NCBI GenBank assembly: GCA_017630155.1
Contig: JAGBVU010000009.1
Location: 1-57,561, forward strand
Length of the DNA stretch: 57,561 nt
Origin: Bacteroidales bacterium
Lineage (GTDB): Bacteria; Bacteroidota; Bacteroidia; Bacteroidales; UBA932
Direction: 5' to 3'
Below are positions 26,986 to 35,605 of this stretch, piece after piece. Both the position numbers and the translations under genes were made by a program. Numbering within the stretch: the stretch's first letter is position 1; each line of letters opens with the position of its first letter. The notes under the pieces are model-generated. The model did no database searches, had not been told where the DNA came from, and worked only from the letters and a program-made list of their open reading frames with translations.

Positions 26986-28173
26986 ATGAAGATAATAAGG
27001 ACTAATACAGGCAGAGAGGTTAAGATCTTTGCTGAAACATTTGAGCAAGAGGCTTACGCTCAAATTGAGCAGTTGGCAAATTATCCTGCTTATGAGGATT
27101 CAATAATACGAATAATGCCAGACAGCCACGCTGGAAAGGGGTGTACTGTAGGTACAACTATGACTATCACCGACAAAGTAACTCCTAACCTTGTAGGAGT
27201 AGATATAGGCTGTGGTATGCTCACAGTTGAGCTTTCAGATCAGTATATCCAATGCGATAAACTGGATGCTGTTATAAGAGAGCTTATTCCTAATGGGTTT
27301 AATGTACATAATACACAGAAAGCTGAGTTTGATTTTTCAAATCTCCGATGTGCAAAGTATGTAGATATAAACAGAGCGTACCTTTCAATAGGAACGCTTG
27401 GAGGCGGTAATCACTTTATAGAGATTGACTACTCACAAAGGAACCAAAGGTATTATTTGGTAATCCACTCTGGCAGCAGAAAACTTGGTGGTGATGTGTG
27501 TAGGTATTACCAGAATTTAGCTGAAAAAACAGAGAGTAACAGATCCGTTGAAATACGAAACACCATAGCTAAGCTAAAGGCAGAGGGTAGAGAGTGTGAG
27601 ATCCAGGATGCAATAAGCAAGATACCACAGGACTGCAAACATAAGGAGCTTGCCCACCTATCAGGCAGTAATTACACCGACTATCTTAACGACATGGGTA
27701 TAGTTCAACAGTTTGCTGTTCTCAATCGTGCAACAATGGCTAATATAATCATTGAAGCAATGGGATTTACTGAGGTTAATAGGTTTGAAACAATACACAA
27801 CTACATTGATTTTAGCAGGATGATACTCCGCAAGGGTGCTGTTAGTGCTGAATACGGAGAAAGATTATTGATCCCTATAAATATGCGTGATGGATCGTTA
27901 ATCTGTTTAGGAAAGGGAAACCCAGACTGGAATTATTCAGCACCTCATGGGGCTGGTCGTTTAATGAGTAGAAGCAAGGCAAAGGAATTGCTTAGTATGG
28001 AGGAGTACCAGGCATCAATGAATGGAATCTACACAACCTCTGTAAACAAGGCTACCATAGATGAAGCACCCCAGGCATACAAACCGATGGATGAGATTAT
28101 CAGGGCGGTTGCAGATACGGTGGAAATAGAGGATATTATCAAGCCAATATACAATTTTAAGGCAGCAGAGTAA
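26986..28173 (+). CDS. rtcB: RtcB-family RNA ligase
   Basis: A 395-residue RtcB, which joins RNA ends with 2',3'-cyclic phosphate or 3'-phosphate to 5'-OH using GTP and Mn. Metal and GMP-site motifs are present: PDSHAGKGCTVGTT, GVDIGCGM, GGGNHFIE, VIHSGSRKLGG, RKGAVSAEYGE and the guanylated His in SAPHGAGR. Length is that of compact bacterial RtcB. A phage copy would repair tRNAs cut by host anticodon nucleases or other RNases that leave such ends. It has its own promoter and leads a sub-operon with the ADP-ribosylglycohydrolase. Confidence 0.95.
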   Translation: MKIIRTNTGREVKIFAETFEQEAYAQIEQLANYPAYEDSIIRIMPDSHAGKGCTVGTTMTITDKVTPNLVGVDIGCGMLTVELSDQYIQCDKLDAVIRELIPNGFNVHNTQKAEFDFSNLRCAKYVDINRAYLSIGTLGGGNHFIEIDYSQRNQRYYLVIHSGSRKLGGDVCRYYQNLAEKTESNRSVEIRNTIAKLKAEGRECEIQDAISKIPQDCKHKELAHLSGSNYTDYLNDMGIVQQFAVLNRATMANIIIEAMGFTEVNRFETIHNYIDFSRMILRKGAVSAEYGERLLIPINMRDGSLICLGKGNPDWNYSAPHGAGRLMSRSKAKELLSMEEYQASMNGIYTTSVNKATIDEAPQAYKPMDEIIRAVADTVEIEDIIKPIYNFKAAE

Positions 28174-28418
28174 TGAAGCAGCAGAGAAAAGTAATCCATA
28201 TTGAGCTTACGGATCCACCTACTGGGTACCGTAAGCACTACTATTTTGGCAGTGTGGCAGCCATATACGACACATTACCAAAGGAGATAATAGGAATATC
28301 AAAAGAAGCTCTCTGGGGCACTCTTAAATCAGGAGAGCACCGAGGCAGAAAGGCGATCATTCGCCAGGGAGTAGTAATATCAAAACAAACTGAGCGTGGA
28401 ATCAGAAAGGAGGTTTAA
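28173..28418 (+). CDS. Hypothetical protein, 81 aa
   Basis: An 81-residue basic protein overlapping the rtcB stop (TAATG). HYYFGSVAAIYDTLPKEIIGISKEALWGTLKSGEHRGRKAIIRQGV-type sequence, written here only as its ordered parts, resembles small phage proteins with a helix-turn-helix-like middle. Linked to rtcB by translation. Function unknown. Confidence 0.65.
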   Translation: MKQQRKVIHIELTDPPTGYRKHYYFGSVAAIYDTLPKEIIGISKEALWGTLKSGEHRGRKAIIRQGVVISKQTERGIRKEV

Positions 28419-28420
28419 TT

Positions 28421-29215
28421 ATGTTAGGAGCGATAGTAGGTGATATTGTAGGCTCACGCTTTGAGTTCAACAATACAGATCTGTACGATTTTGAGCTGTT
28501 CACCCAGGAAAGCAGCTACACGGATGATACCATTTGCACTATAGCGATAGCGGATGCAATCAACAGGCGTAACACCAGGAAAGATGGCGATCCTTGCTAT
28601 GCTGCTAATCTGTTACGCTGGTGCCGAAAGTACCCTAACCCTATGGGAGGCTATGGAGGCAGCTTTGCACGCTGGATCCAATCAGAAAAGCCACAGCCAT
28701 ACAACAGCTTCGGCAATGGATCCGCTATGAGAGTGGCACCTGTAGCCTGGGCATTCAACAGCCTGGAGGAGGTGAGGAGAGAGGCAGAGAGGACTGCAAG
28801 CGTAACGCACAACCATCCTGAGGGCATTAAGGGAGCCGTGGCAGTTGCACACGCCATCTACAGCCAAAGGAACGGCTTTAATCCTGGAGAGCTGGAGAGA
28901 GTAGGCAACCTGTATTATCCTGGATTCCTGGGAGCCACATACACGCCTGGAGTGTTCAATGAAACCTGCCAGGGTACTGTTCCAATCTGTTTGAAGATCG
29001 TGCGATACAGCAGCTCTTTTGAGGATGCGATCAGAAAGGCTATAAGCTGGGGAGGTGATAGTGATACTATCGGTGCCATCGTTGGCAGTATAGCAGAGGC
29101 AGCTTTCGGGATCCCTCCAGAGATATACACTACAGCCTTAGGTTATCTGCCTGAGGAAATGAGCTGGGTAATAGCAAAGTATTTCGGCAACTTAAACAAA
29201 GCATCATGGATATAG
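28421..29215 (+). CDS. ADP-ribosylglycohydrolase (DraG/ARH family)
   Basis: A 264-residue DraG/ARH-type hydrolase that removes ADP-ribose from modified targets (Arg or Ser in proteins, possibly nucleic acids). Diagnostic motifs are all present: GDIVGSRFE (7-15), YTDDT (33-37, Mn ligands), GNGSAMRVAP, THNHPEGIKGA and WGGDSDTIGAIVGSIAEA (about 210-228, further metal ligands). It is in the RtcB sub-operon. It may undo ADP-ribosylation by a host defence system, or limit the effect of the phage's own MuF-linked transferase-like domain (29856-32321). Confidence 0.92.
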   Translation: MLGAIVGDIVGSRFEFNNTDLYDFELFTQESSYTDDTICTIAIADAINRRNTRKDGDPCYAANLLRWCRKYPNPMGGYGGSFARWIQSEKPQPYNSFGNGSAMRVAPVAWAFNSLEEVRREAERTASVTHNHPEGIKGAVAVAHAIYSQRNGFNPGELERVGNLYYPGFLGATYTPGVFNETCQGTVPICLKIVRYSSSFEDAIRKAISWGGDSDTIGAIVGSIAEAAFGIPPEIYTTALGYLPEEMSWVIAKYFGNLNKASWI

Positions 29216-29508
29216 TAAACATTCTAACCCAGGAAACAGCACAGCTCATGCTCCTGGAGGCAGCAGATCAGAGAAAGCTACAGGTGGCGATCTCAGAGGT
29301 TAAGACAAAGGGCATACTTACAAATGCAGAGGTTAGAGCCTTTGCCGAATGTGGCTTTCCAATTATTTCCATACTTGCAAATGTATTGAAAGAGGATCCA
29401 CAGGGCGTTATAACACATATCAGGAAAGGAGAGGTAACATATAGCGATTTCTGTAGTGTTATCGCTATATTTGCCCAGGACATTAAATTTAGATCACAAC
29501 GGAGGTAA
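29206..29508 (+). CDS. Small protein resembling a tape-measure segment
   Basis: A 100-residue protein. Residues 42-82 (EVRAFAECGFPIISILANVL, then GVITHIRKGEVTYSDF) align without gaps to residues 175-215 of this phage's own tape measure (DIRQFAGRGIPIYEELAKIL, then QVAGLVSEGKVGFAEV), the most conserved part of tape-measure proteins. The remainder is helical. It overlaps the glycohydrolase stop. A stand-alone copy of this segment away from the tail genes is unusual; a decoy or an inhibitor of tail function is a possible reading. No database check was made. Confidence 0.7.
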   Translation: MDIVNILTQETAQLMLLEAADQRKLQVAISEVKTKGILTNAEVRAFAECGFPIISILANVLKEDPQGVITHIRKGEVTYSDFCSVIAIFAQDIKFRSQRR

Positions 29509-29510
29509 TT

Positions 29511-29828
29511 ATGGCAGAAGATTGGAACAAAGAGGGGTTTTTCTCTGGGATCACAGAGGATTATTCACACTACCACTGGTACAAAGGTGAGAAAGAGAAT
29601 CCGTACACAAATGACACATTCCACCCACTGGCAGCAAAATTCTGGGAGTATGAGAGAGATTTCCATTTCTCCTACCTGGATAAGGCAGATACGAGCGTAA
29701 GCCTGGAGGATGCCTATAAGGAGTGGAAAGAGGGCTTAATCAAGGACTATTTACCAGGTAAAAGCCCAAATCCATACGGAGATACCACAGACTGGGAGAA
29801 AGCCTTTGAAACAGGCAAAAAAGAATGA
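29511..29828 (+). CDS. Hypothetical protein, 105 aa
   Basis: Last gene of the rightward cassette. A 105-residue acidic and aromatic protein (YSHYHWYKGEKENPYTNDTF, FWEYERDFHFSYLDKADTSV) with a C-terminal helix. Acidic, aromatic small phage proteins can mimic DNA or block enzymes, but nothing specific is recognised. Followed at once by a bidirectional terminator. Confidence 0.7.
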   Translation: MAEDWNKEGFFSGITEDYSHYHWYKGEKENPYTNDTFHPLAAKFWEYERDFHFSYLDKADTSVSLEDAYKEWKEGLIKDYLPGKSPNPYGDTTDWEKAFETGKKE

Positions 29829-29829
29829 A

Positions 29830-29853
29830 AAAGGGAGGTGTTTGCCTCCCTTT
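29830..29853. terminator. Bidirectional terminator between convergent operons
   Basis: AAAGGGAGG (29830-29838) and CCTCCCTTT (29845-29853) form a 9-bp stem with a 6-base loop, with A-rich and T-rich flanks on the two sides. It ends the rightward cassette and the leftward head operon. Confidence 0.9.
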
Positions 29854-29855
29854 CT

Positions 29856-32321
29856 TTATATCTCCTCCATTTCTACAACCCATCCACGACCAAAGCCGTA
29901 TTTCCTGGTTGTTTCCTGGTAAACCTTTAGCACCTTAAACTTGGATCCAGCACGAAATACTATCTCATCCTCGCTTGCATAGTGAGAGATCGCCTTAACA
30001 TCCACACCCTTTTTACTCTTGATAACCAGCATAAGGTTATCACCGAATATGGTTGTACGATCTATGCTGGTGGTTGAACTCATAAACGCCTTGTTCACAT
30101 AAGCGGTACCAGAGGACATACAGGCTTTCATTTCCTTAATGTACTGATCCAGCTTCATAGGATCAAAGCTGATTCCTGAGAACACCGTACCATTATAGCG
30201 TGGCATTTTCTCCAGGGCAGCATTACACGCTGGGTAGAATTTCTGGCAAAGCCCTCCGTAATCTTCTACCTTACCAAAGTAGCTATCTACTATACCATAG
30301 CCGTAATTATTGCACCACTTGGATCCGTATGTGTAGCGATTTATCAGAGCCAGCTCCTCTACAGGTATGCCTGTTAGCTTGCTGTACTCCTCCATCTTTC
30401 GCCTTTCGGTACTATGTTGCTCAAACCTACCACCCACAACCGTACTGGCATTGTGATTCTCTGGGGCATTGATATACTCCTCCAGGGCTTGCTTTGCCAG
30501 CTCATCAGTTTCTCCGTTCAGCTTCACCAGTTTGCCCTGGTGGGAGCGATATTTCAGAGCCAGCTCCTTTCTGTAGGCAGCCAGCCTCTCATAGGCTCCT
30601 GTTACCTCAGAATGCCACTGGGAGCCGTACTTATCCATCGCCTTATCATAGAGATCCTGTAGGCGTGCCAGCTCCAGTTTCTCCTCAGCAGTAGCAAACA
30701 GATCCAGGGTAGAGCCATCACCCCCAGCGGATTTAGCCAGCTTTGCCAGGCGTGCCTTTTCTATCTCTGCGATCTTTGCCTTTGCCTGAGCTGTCAGAGC
30801 GTTAATCTCGCTTGCAGTCTTTCCATCGGCTATGGCACTATTCAGATCCCCCAGAATGGCGTTAAGGTTTTTGCTCTTACTCTTATAGCCCAGGATTGTG
30901 TTTGCCTCAGCGATAGCAAGCTGCTGATCGTACTGAGCCTGTACCTTTTTCAGCTCTGCCTCCAGCATCTTCACCATTTCTGGAGAGGTGGGGAACTTGT
31001 TTTTATCGGCTACCCACTGAGCTTCAAATTTGAGCTTTTTAATCTGATACGCCAGATCGCCAGAGGAGATCTTTGTTTTGAAAGCCTCAAAAGCATCATA
31101 CAAGCTCTGTACGGCACTTTCTCCGTATTTCTGTACTAACTCCTGGTGGTGCTTCTGTTCGGGCGTGAGAGGGTTTAGAATTTGCTCCACAGCCTTTTTA
31201 TTATCCCTGATAAAATAGGGCAGCGTACCCTTTGCCTCAGCTTTGGTGTATCGCTCCTCATTGTCTTTTACCCAGGTCTGGAACTGGTCTGGCAGATCCT
31301 TTGGGCTATCCGTTACAACAGAGCCAGGATCCTCACCGTTGAGAATCTTATCCAGCATCTGATCCAGCTCCTCCTCTTTAGCCAGCACAGGCACCATGTA
31401 ACACCTACAGTTAGGGTGCCAGCCTACCCACTTGAAGCCCTTAGGATATACGCCTTTCAGATCATCGCATATATCCCAAACAGGATGATTGTTGCTGAGC
31501 TTTATTTCAACCCCTACAACAAAATCAAGCTGCTGCCACCTGGTAAAGTCTGCCTCCCTATAGGCTATGTTGGTTTCTGTTCGTGCAAGCCTCTGAGCGT
31601 TCCTGTATGAGGAGCGATAAACACCCTGCCCAGGGTGGTATTTCTTAGGATCATCGTTCACCCACTTGTAGGATTCACTCTCTTTATCCCAGATCCTGCG
31701 TTTCCAGATTCTGCCATAGATAGGATTTCCGTTCTCATCCTCTCCGATCTTCACCCTGAAACGCCTGTAGAACTTATCAGGCTCCTGGAGATAGCCTTTG
31801 ATCTTCGTTGCTAATCGGTTGGCTGGTGTACCCTCACCGATAGCCAGATCCAAAGCGTTCTCCAGCTCCTCCTTAAACATTCCGTTGTATTTCCACACCT
31901 TTTGAGAGAGGCTTAAACCCTCCTCGCCTGTTTTCCTGGCAAAGAAAGCATCCATCGCCTCCTTATTCCTGAGGAAATACCTGGCAAAATGGTGATCCTC
32001 TATAGAACTGGCTCCGAATATGCTTTTTACAAGCTCATCGTTATGCTCGTTAGACAGGATCCACTCTTTCTGCACACCTCCACGGATCGCCTGATATGTA
32101 CGGCTATACATATTCCTCAGAATAGGCGTTACCTCCTCACTATACCCATACTCAGAGAATGAGAAAGGTTTGCCATCCTCCAGCTCGGTACCCTTTACCA
32201 GGTTAATGATCTCACCCAGGGCATCCAGATAGATAGCACGCACCTCAGCAGCATAGCCCTCTGTACGCTTGAAAAGCTCCTGCTGCTGCTTCTTATAGTC
32301 TATGTACTTTCTCTTAGCCAT
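29856..32321 (-). CDS. MuF-type minor head protein with C-terminal ADP-ribosyltransferase-like domain
   Basis: An 821-residue two-part protein after the portal gene. The N-terminal half is a MuF/SPP1 gp7-like head protein, with RTETNIAYREADF and the closing HPNCRCYMVPVL (about 247-312). A coiled-coil linker (about 400-560) leads to a domain (about 640-821) resembling ADP-ribosyltransferase toxins: GTVFSGISF, FMSSTTS, and SEDEIVF (783-789) supplying the ExE pair. The usual Arg of the first motif (V-Y/F-R-G) is Ser here, so activity is uncertain. MuF proteins enter the host with the DNA, so the domain may act early on host proteins. The phage also encodes an ADP-ribosylglycohydrolase. Confidence 0.85.
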   Translation of the reverse strand: MAKRKYIDYKKQQQELFKRTEGYAAEVRAIYLDALGEIINLVKGTELEDGKPFSFSEYGYSEEVTPILRNMYSRTYQAIRGGVQKEWILSNEHNDELVKSIFGASSIEDHHFARYFLRNKEAMDAFFARKTGEEGLSLSQKVWKYNGMFKEELENALDLAIGEGTPANRLATKIKGYLQEPDKFYRRFRVKIGEDENGNPIYGRIWKRRIWDKESESYKWVNDDPKKYHPGQGVYRSSYRNAQRLARTETNIAYREADFTRWQQLDFVVGVEIKLSNNHPVWDICDDLKGVYPKGFKWVGWHPNCRCYMVPVLAKEEELDQMLDKILNGEDPGSVVTDSPKDLPDQFQTWVKDNEERYTKAEAKGTLPYFIRDNKKAVEQILNPLTPEQKHHQELVQKYGESAVQSLYDAFEAFKTKISSGDLAYQIKKLKFEAQWVADKNKFPTSPEMVKMLEAELKKVQAQYDQQLAIAEANTILGYKSKSKNLNAILGDLNSAIADGKTASEINALTAQAKAKIAEIEKARLAKLAKSAGGDGSTLDLFATAEEKLELARLQDLYDKAMDKYGSQWHSEVTGAYERLAAYRKELALKYRSHQGKLVKLNGETDELAKQALEEYINAPENHNASTVVGGRFEQHSTERRKMEEYSKLTGIPVEELALINRYTYGSKWCNNYGYGIVDSYFGKVEDYGGLCQKFYPACNAALEKMPRYNGTVFSGISFDPMKLDQYIKEMKACMSSGTAYVNKAFMSSTTSIDRTTIFGDNLMLVIKSKKGVDVKAISHYASEDEIVFRAGSKFKVLKVYQETTRKYGFGRGWVVEMEEI

Positions 32322-32521
32322 TACTGCCTCAAAATAAAGTGTTCACACTGAGGATCTGAAAGGAACTTGCACCACCTACCATGCTCGGTTTTCTTATCCT
32401 CCTTACATCGGCATAGTATCAGGTGCCCATCCAGGGCTTTGCTATGCCAGTCGTAAGAGTGTTTGCAGTCCTTACACTGGTACATGGGCTTTTCTGCTAC
32501 AGCTTTTACTTTCTTTGCCAT
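32321..32521 (-). CDS. Small Cys/His-rich protein, 66 aa
   Basis: A 66-residue protein with CKDCKHSYDWH, LCRCKEDK, WCKFL and CEHF, enough ligands for one or two zinc ions. It is joined to the MuF gene by a one-base overlap. It may be a small assembly factor or a regulator; no family is recognised. Confidence 0.7.
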   Translation of the reverse strand: MAKKVKAVAEKPMYQCKDCKHSYDWHSKALDGHLILCRCKEDKKTEHGRWCKFLSDPQCEHFILRQ

Positions 32522-32736
32522 TACTCCAGATCCTCCAAAATAAGTTTCACAGCCTTGTACCTCTCAGGAACTGGATCTACATATTCAGTATATCCATCTC
32601 CTATATCAACAACAGGGCATACTTGCAAATTCATTTCGTATGCTGTAGCCTCTGCATCCTCCCTTGTTAGTCCGATCCAATCAACATACAAGCGATCTTC
32701 TTTCGTGTCAAGCACGGTAAATGATACTCTCCTCAT
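32521..32736 (-). CDS. Hypothetical protein, 71 aa
   Basis: A 71-residue alpha-beta protein (MRRVSFTVLDTKEDRLYVDW) between portal and the zinc-binding gene, overlapping each by one base. Function unknown. Confidence 0.65.
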   Translation of the reverse strand: MRRVSFTVLDTKEDRLYVDWIGLTREDAEATAYEMNLQVCPVVDIGDGYTEYVDPVPERYKAVKLILEDLE

Positions 32737-34160
32737 TACTCACCCCCTCCGAATACATCAACCTTATTCATTTCTTGCTGGCGTTCCAGAGCTTCTGCCT
32801 CCTCCTGTTTGATACGCTCCAGCTCTGCCTTTGCATCTTTCACCAGGTAGCTCATTTCTACATAGGTTTCCCTACTGAGGGCACCATCATTGAACTGCTT
32901 AGAAAGATCAGCAAGCAACTCGCTCACATCCTCACCAAACGGCTCCTGGAACTCGTGCCCCAGCTCCAGAGCATCATACTCTGCCTTGTGCCTATAGTCA
33001 AGTACATTTCCCAGGATCGCTTTCATAAGTGAAGCGTGGCGATTCATATAGCCATCGTGGGATTCCTTGTGTTTCTCTGCTTTGATAACAGCCAGCAGCA
33101 TAACCTTTCGGATAGCCTTAGCAGACATATTGCCCAGGCTTTTCATGTTGTCAAAGTCAATGTTTGGCGTGAAGCTCTTGGAAAGAATATGCTTATCCAG
33201 TCGTTCAAACTGGTTTTTCTTGCTCTCGCTTGCCTGATCCCAGGTAAGGTAACGCACATCACCGCCATTTTTCAGGATAAACAGCTTAGCCTCATCCTCT
33301 GCCTTAGGGAGTGAGTTAAGGATCTCAGCAGTGGCAACCATAGCAGGGTTAGCAAAGCGATCATTAACATCTGCATCGGTACTCTCCATACTTTCTGAGC
33401 GTTCAATCATGGGCTGTACATCTGCGTGCTCTGGCTCCTGTTCAAATAGTAGCACTGGGATCTTTCCAGCAGCGTTTTTCATTACCACTACCTCCCAGCC
33501 ATAGTTACCCCTCTTTGCCCTGTAGATCGTATCAGGAGTGTATATATCCACATGGTAAACGGTCTTACCTCCAACCTCAGTAAGGTAGTAGCCCCAGGCA
33601 AATGATCTGAGCCTCCTGTACTGATCTTTCACAGTGTAAATATCATCCTTGTTTTTCTTGCTCAGCACATTCAGCAACAGGTTAGGCTTACCCTCTGCAT
33701 CCTGGTAGGTGTGGTAGAGGATAGCGGAAACACCCTCTGCACCAGCAGCACGCTTAGCCTCTCTCACAGCAGCATCAAAGCGAATGTTACGCATCCACTC
33801 CTTATAGCTGTCAAAGGCATAATCGGTACCCTCTGAGAGCTGCGACCACTTTACAGGTCTGCCATACAGGAACACCAGGGCGATCTCATTGATATACTTA
33901 GGGTACGGAATAGGTATTTTGTTCCTTTTCACAAAGCGTAAGAAATTGCCCTTTTTGTCGTACACTGGGCGATCCTGGATCTCCATCACCTTGTGAGTGG
34001 CGATCTCATAAGTACGCAAATTGTCTGTAGCCTCCTTTGAATGCTCGTGCATCATAGAGAGTGCCCTGGTAACATCCTTAGAAGCTAACAAGTCGGTAAA
34101 ACTCTGCTGGTAGTTTACAGCAGCCTTAACCTCGTTTTTGATCACATTTATTAAGCCCAT
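32736..34160 (-). CDS. Portal protein (SPP1 gp6-like)
   Basis: A 474-residue portal located after the terminase genes. Recognisable parts are the entry region RNKIPIPYPKYINEIALVFLYGRPVKW (given here in part), the beta-rich wing, the stem-like helix with SKSFTPNIDFDNM and the long C-terminal helices with an acidic end. It forms the dodecameric ring at the capsid vertex through which DNA is packaged. Length and order agree with the SPP1 gp6 family. Confidence 0.88.
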   Translation of the reverse strand: MGLINVIKNEVKAAVNYQQSFTDLLASKDVTRALSMMHEHSKEATDNLRTYEIATHKVMEIQDRPVYDKKGNFLRFVKRNKIPIPYPKYINEIALVFLYGRPVKWSQLSEGTDYAFDSYKEWMRNIRFDAAVREAKRAAGAEGVSAILYHTYQDAEGKPNLLLNVLSKKNKDDIYTVKDQYRRLRSFAWGYYLTEVGGKTVYHVDIYTPDTIYRAKRGNYGWEVVVMKNAAGKIPVLLFEQEPEHADVQPMIERSESMESTDADVNDRFANPAMVATAEILNSLPKAEDEAKLFILKNGGDVRYLTWDQASESKKNQFERLDKHILSKSFTPNIDFDNMKSLGNMSAKAIRKVMLLAVIKAEKHKESHDGYMNRHASLMKAILGNVLDYRHKAEYDALELGHEFQEPFGEDVSELLADLSKQFNDGALSRETYVEMSYLVKDAKAELERIKQEEAEALERQQEMNKVDVFGGGE

Positions 34161-34174
34161 CGCTATAAAAATTA

Positions 34175-35605
34175 TTAAGTTAAACCTAATACCCTCTCTA
34201 TGTTGTCAGGTATATCGTACTCGTTATAATCAAACCAGGATCTCATCAAAAACATATCCCTCCAGTCTGGGGAGTGTCCTATATCCTCTTTGATCTCCTC
34301 CTTTGGTTTCAGTTTCAGCTTTCCGTCAGAATCAGCTTTCCAGGTTTGCAGTTGTTCCAGCTCTCTCACAATCTCCTCCCTCTCAGCCTGGCTCATTACA
34401 TCCTCTGCCACACCCACCTCATTAGCGTTAATGTGCTCAGCCAGCTTGTAGCCACACTGAGTTTGCAGATTCTGGTAATTCTCACCAGCAAAAGGAGTGG
34501 AGTTGTTCACAAAGCCCTGTATATCGCAATTATCCACAACACCACCGCCTACACCATCCTCATCCACAATGCACCTGTAGTTTGGGATCCTGTGTTTCTT
34601 CTGCTTAGCGATTATCCAGGTCTGTATATCCGTTGTTTTGCTCACAGGGAAACAAACCTTTTCAATGATACACCAACCATCCCACACAGCCAGGCGTGCG
34701 TAATCGGCTCCAAAGCGTGCGACATCACCAGTTATGTAGTGCTTACCTGTACGGATCGCCAGCTTATTGCCGAAAATGGCACATATAGCATCGTGTGAAC
34801 AGAGAGCGTTAGGGTTATCGTCATACTCCCAGTTACCCTTAAAGAGGCGTTCAAATTTCACCTTATCAGAGGTTGTTTTCAAACCCTCTATGTAGTCTGG
34901 ATCTATGAACGGATTTTCCTGTACCAGGCACGCTATGTAGTACATACGAGCATCCAGAACTCCTGTAGTGTACGGCTTATAGAAAAAGTCATACATCCAG
35001 TTTTTCTTTGGGTTACAGGTAATGAACAGCTTACGCTTCAAACCGTACTCCTCATTCAGGCAGCGACCTACACGAGTTTTCAGAGTGTCATAGGCTCCAA
35101 AGTTTACCTCTCCACCCTCCTCAATCCAGCCACCAGTGAACTCAATAGATCCGTAACGCTCATAGAGAGGATCCGAGGGCTTGTACTGGAGATCCAGAAA
35201 GTCAATTCTGGAGCCGTTGTAGAACTGGATATAGTTTAGCTGTCCGTTGAAATTCCAAAGCTCATCAGGTACGCCATACATCGTACAAACACGCTTGAAT
35301 GTAAGGAATGTACTCTGAGTGATACGCTTTAGCTCTGCACGACCTACAAACCACTTTGTACCAGGGTAGCATAAACACATAAAGAGCAGCCAAACGGCAC
35401 CAGTCCACGACTTAGCACCTCCAGCAGCTCCTCCGTACAGGATTTCCACATGATCCCCATCTGTTAGGATCCTCAAAGCCTCATCCTGCTTATCATGTTT
35501 CACCCCATCCCTGGTGGTGATAAAGTCAAAGCAACCACGCCTGAAAAGCTCAATCTTAACAGATAGGGCGATAGGTACAGATATTATCTTACTACTCCTT
35601 GCCAC
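34175..35605 (-). CDS. terL: Terminase large subunit
   Basis: A 476-residue packaging motor. The ATPase Walker A is LYGGAAGGAKSWTG (about residues 55-68), a Walker-B-like region follows (YGSIEFTGGWIEEGG), and the nuclease domain has YITGDVARFGADYARLAVWDG and the late Asp in VDEDGVGGG. It overlaps the small terminase by 14 bases. It cuts concatemers and drives DNA into the head through the portal. Confidence 0.93.
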   Translation of the reverse strand: MARSSKIISVPIALSVKIELFRRGCFDFITTRDGVKHDKQDEALRILTDGDHVEILYGGAAGGAKSWTGAVWLLFMCLCYPGTKWFVGRAELKRITQSTFLTFKRVCTMYGVPDELWNFNGQLNYIQFYNGSRIDFLDLQYKPSDPLYERYGSIEFTGGWIEEGGEVNFGAYDTLKTRVGRCLNEEYGLKRKLFITCNPKKNWMYDFFYKPYTTGVLDARMYYIACLVQENPFIDPDYIEGLKTTSDKVKFERLFKGNWEYDDNPNALCSHDAICAIFGNKLAIRTGKHYITGDVARFGADYARLAVWDGWCIIEKVCFPVSKTTDIQTWIIAKQKKHRIPNYRCIVDEDGVGGGVVDNCDIQGFVNNSTPFAGENYQNLQTQCGYKLAEHINANEVGVAEDVMSQAEREEIVRELEQLQTWKADSDGKLKLKPKEEIKEDIGHSPDWRDMFLMRSWFDYNEYDIPDNIERVLGLT

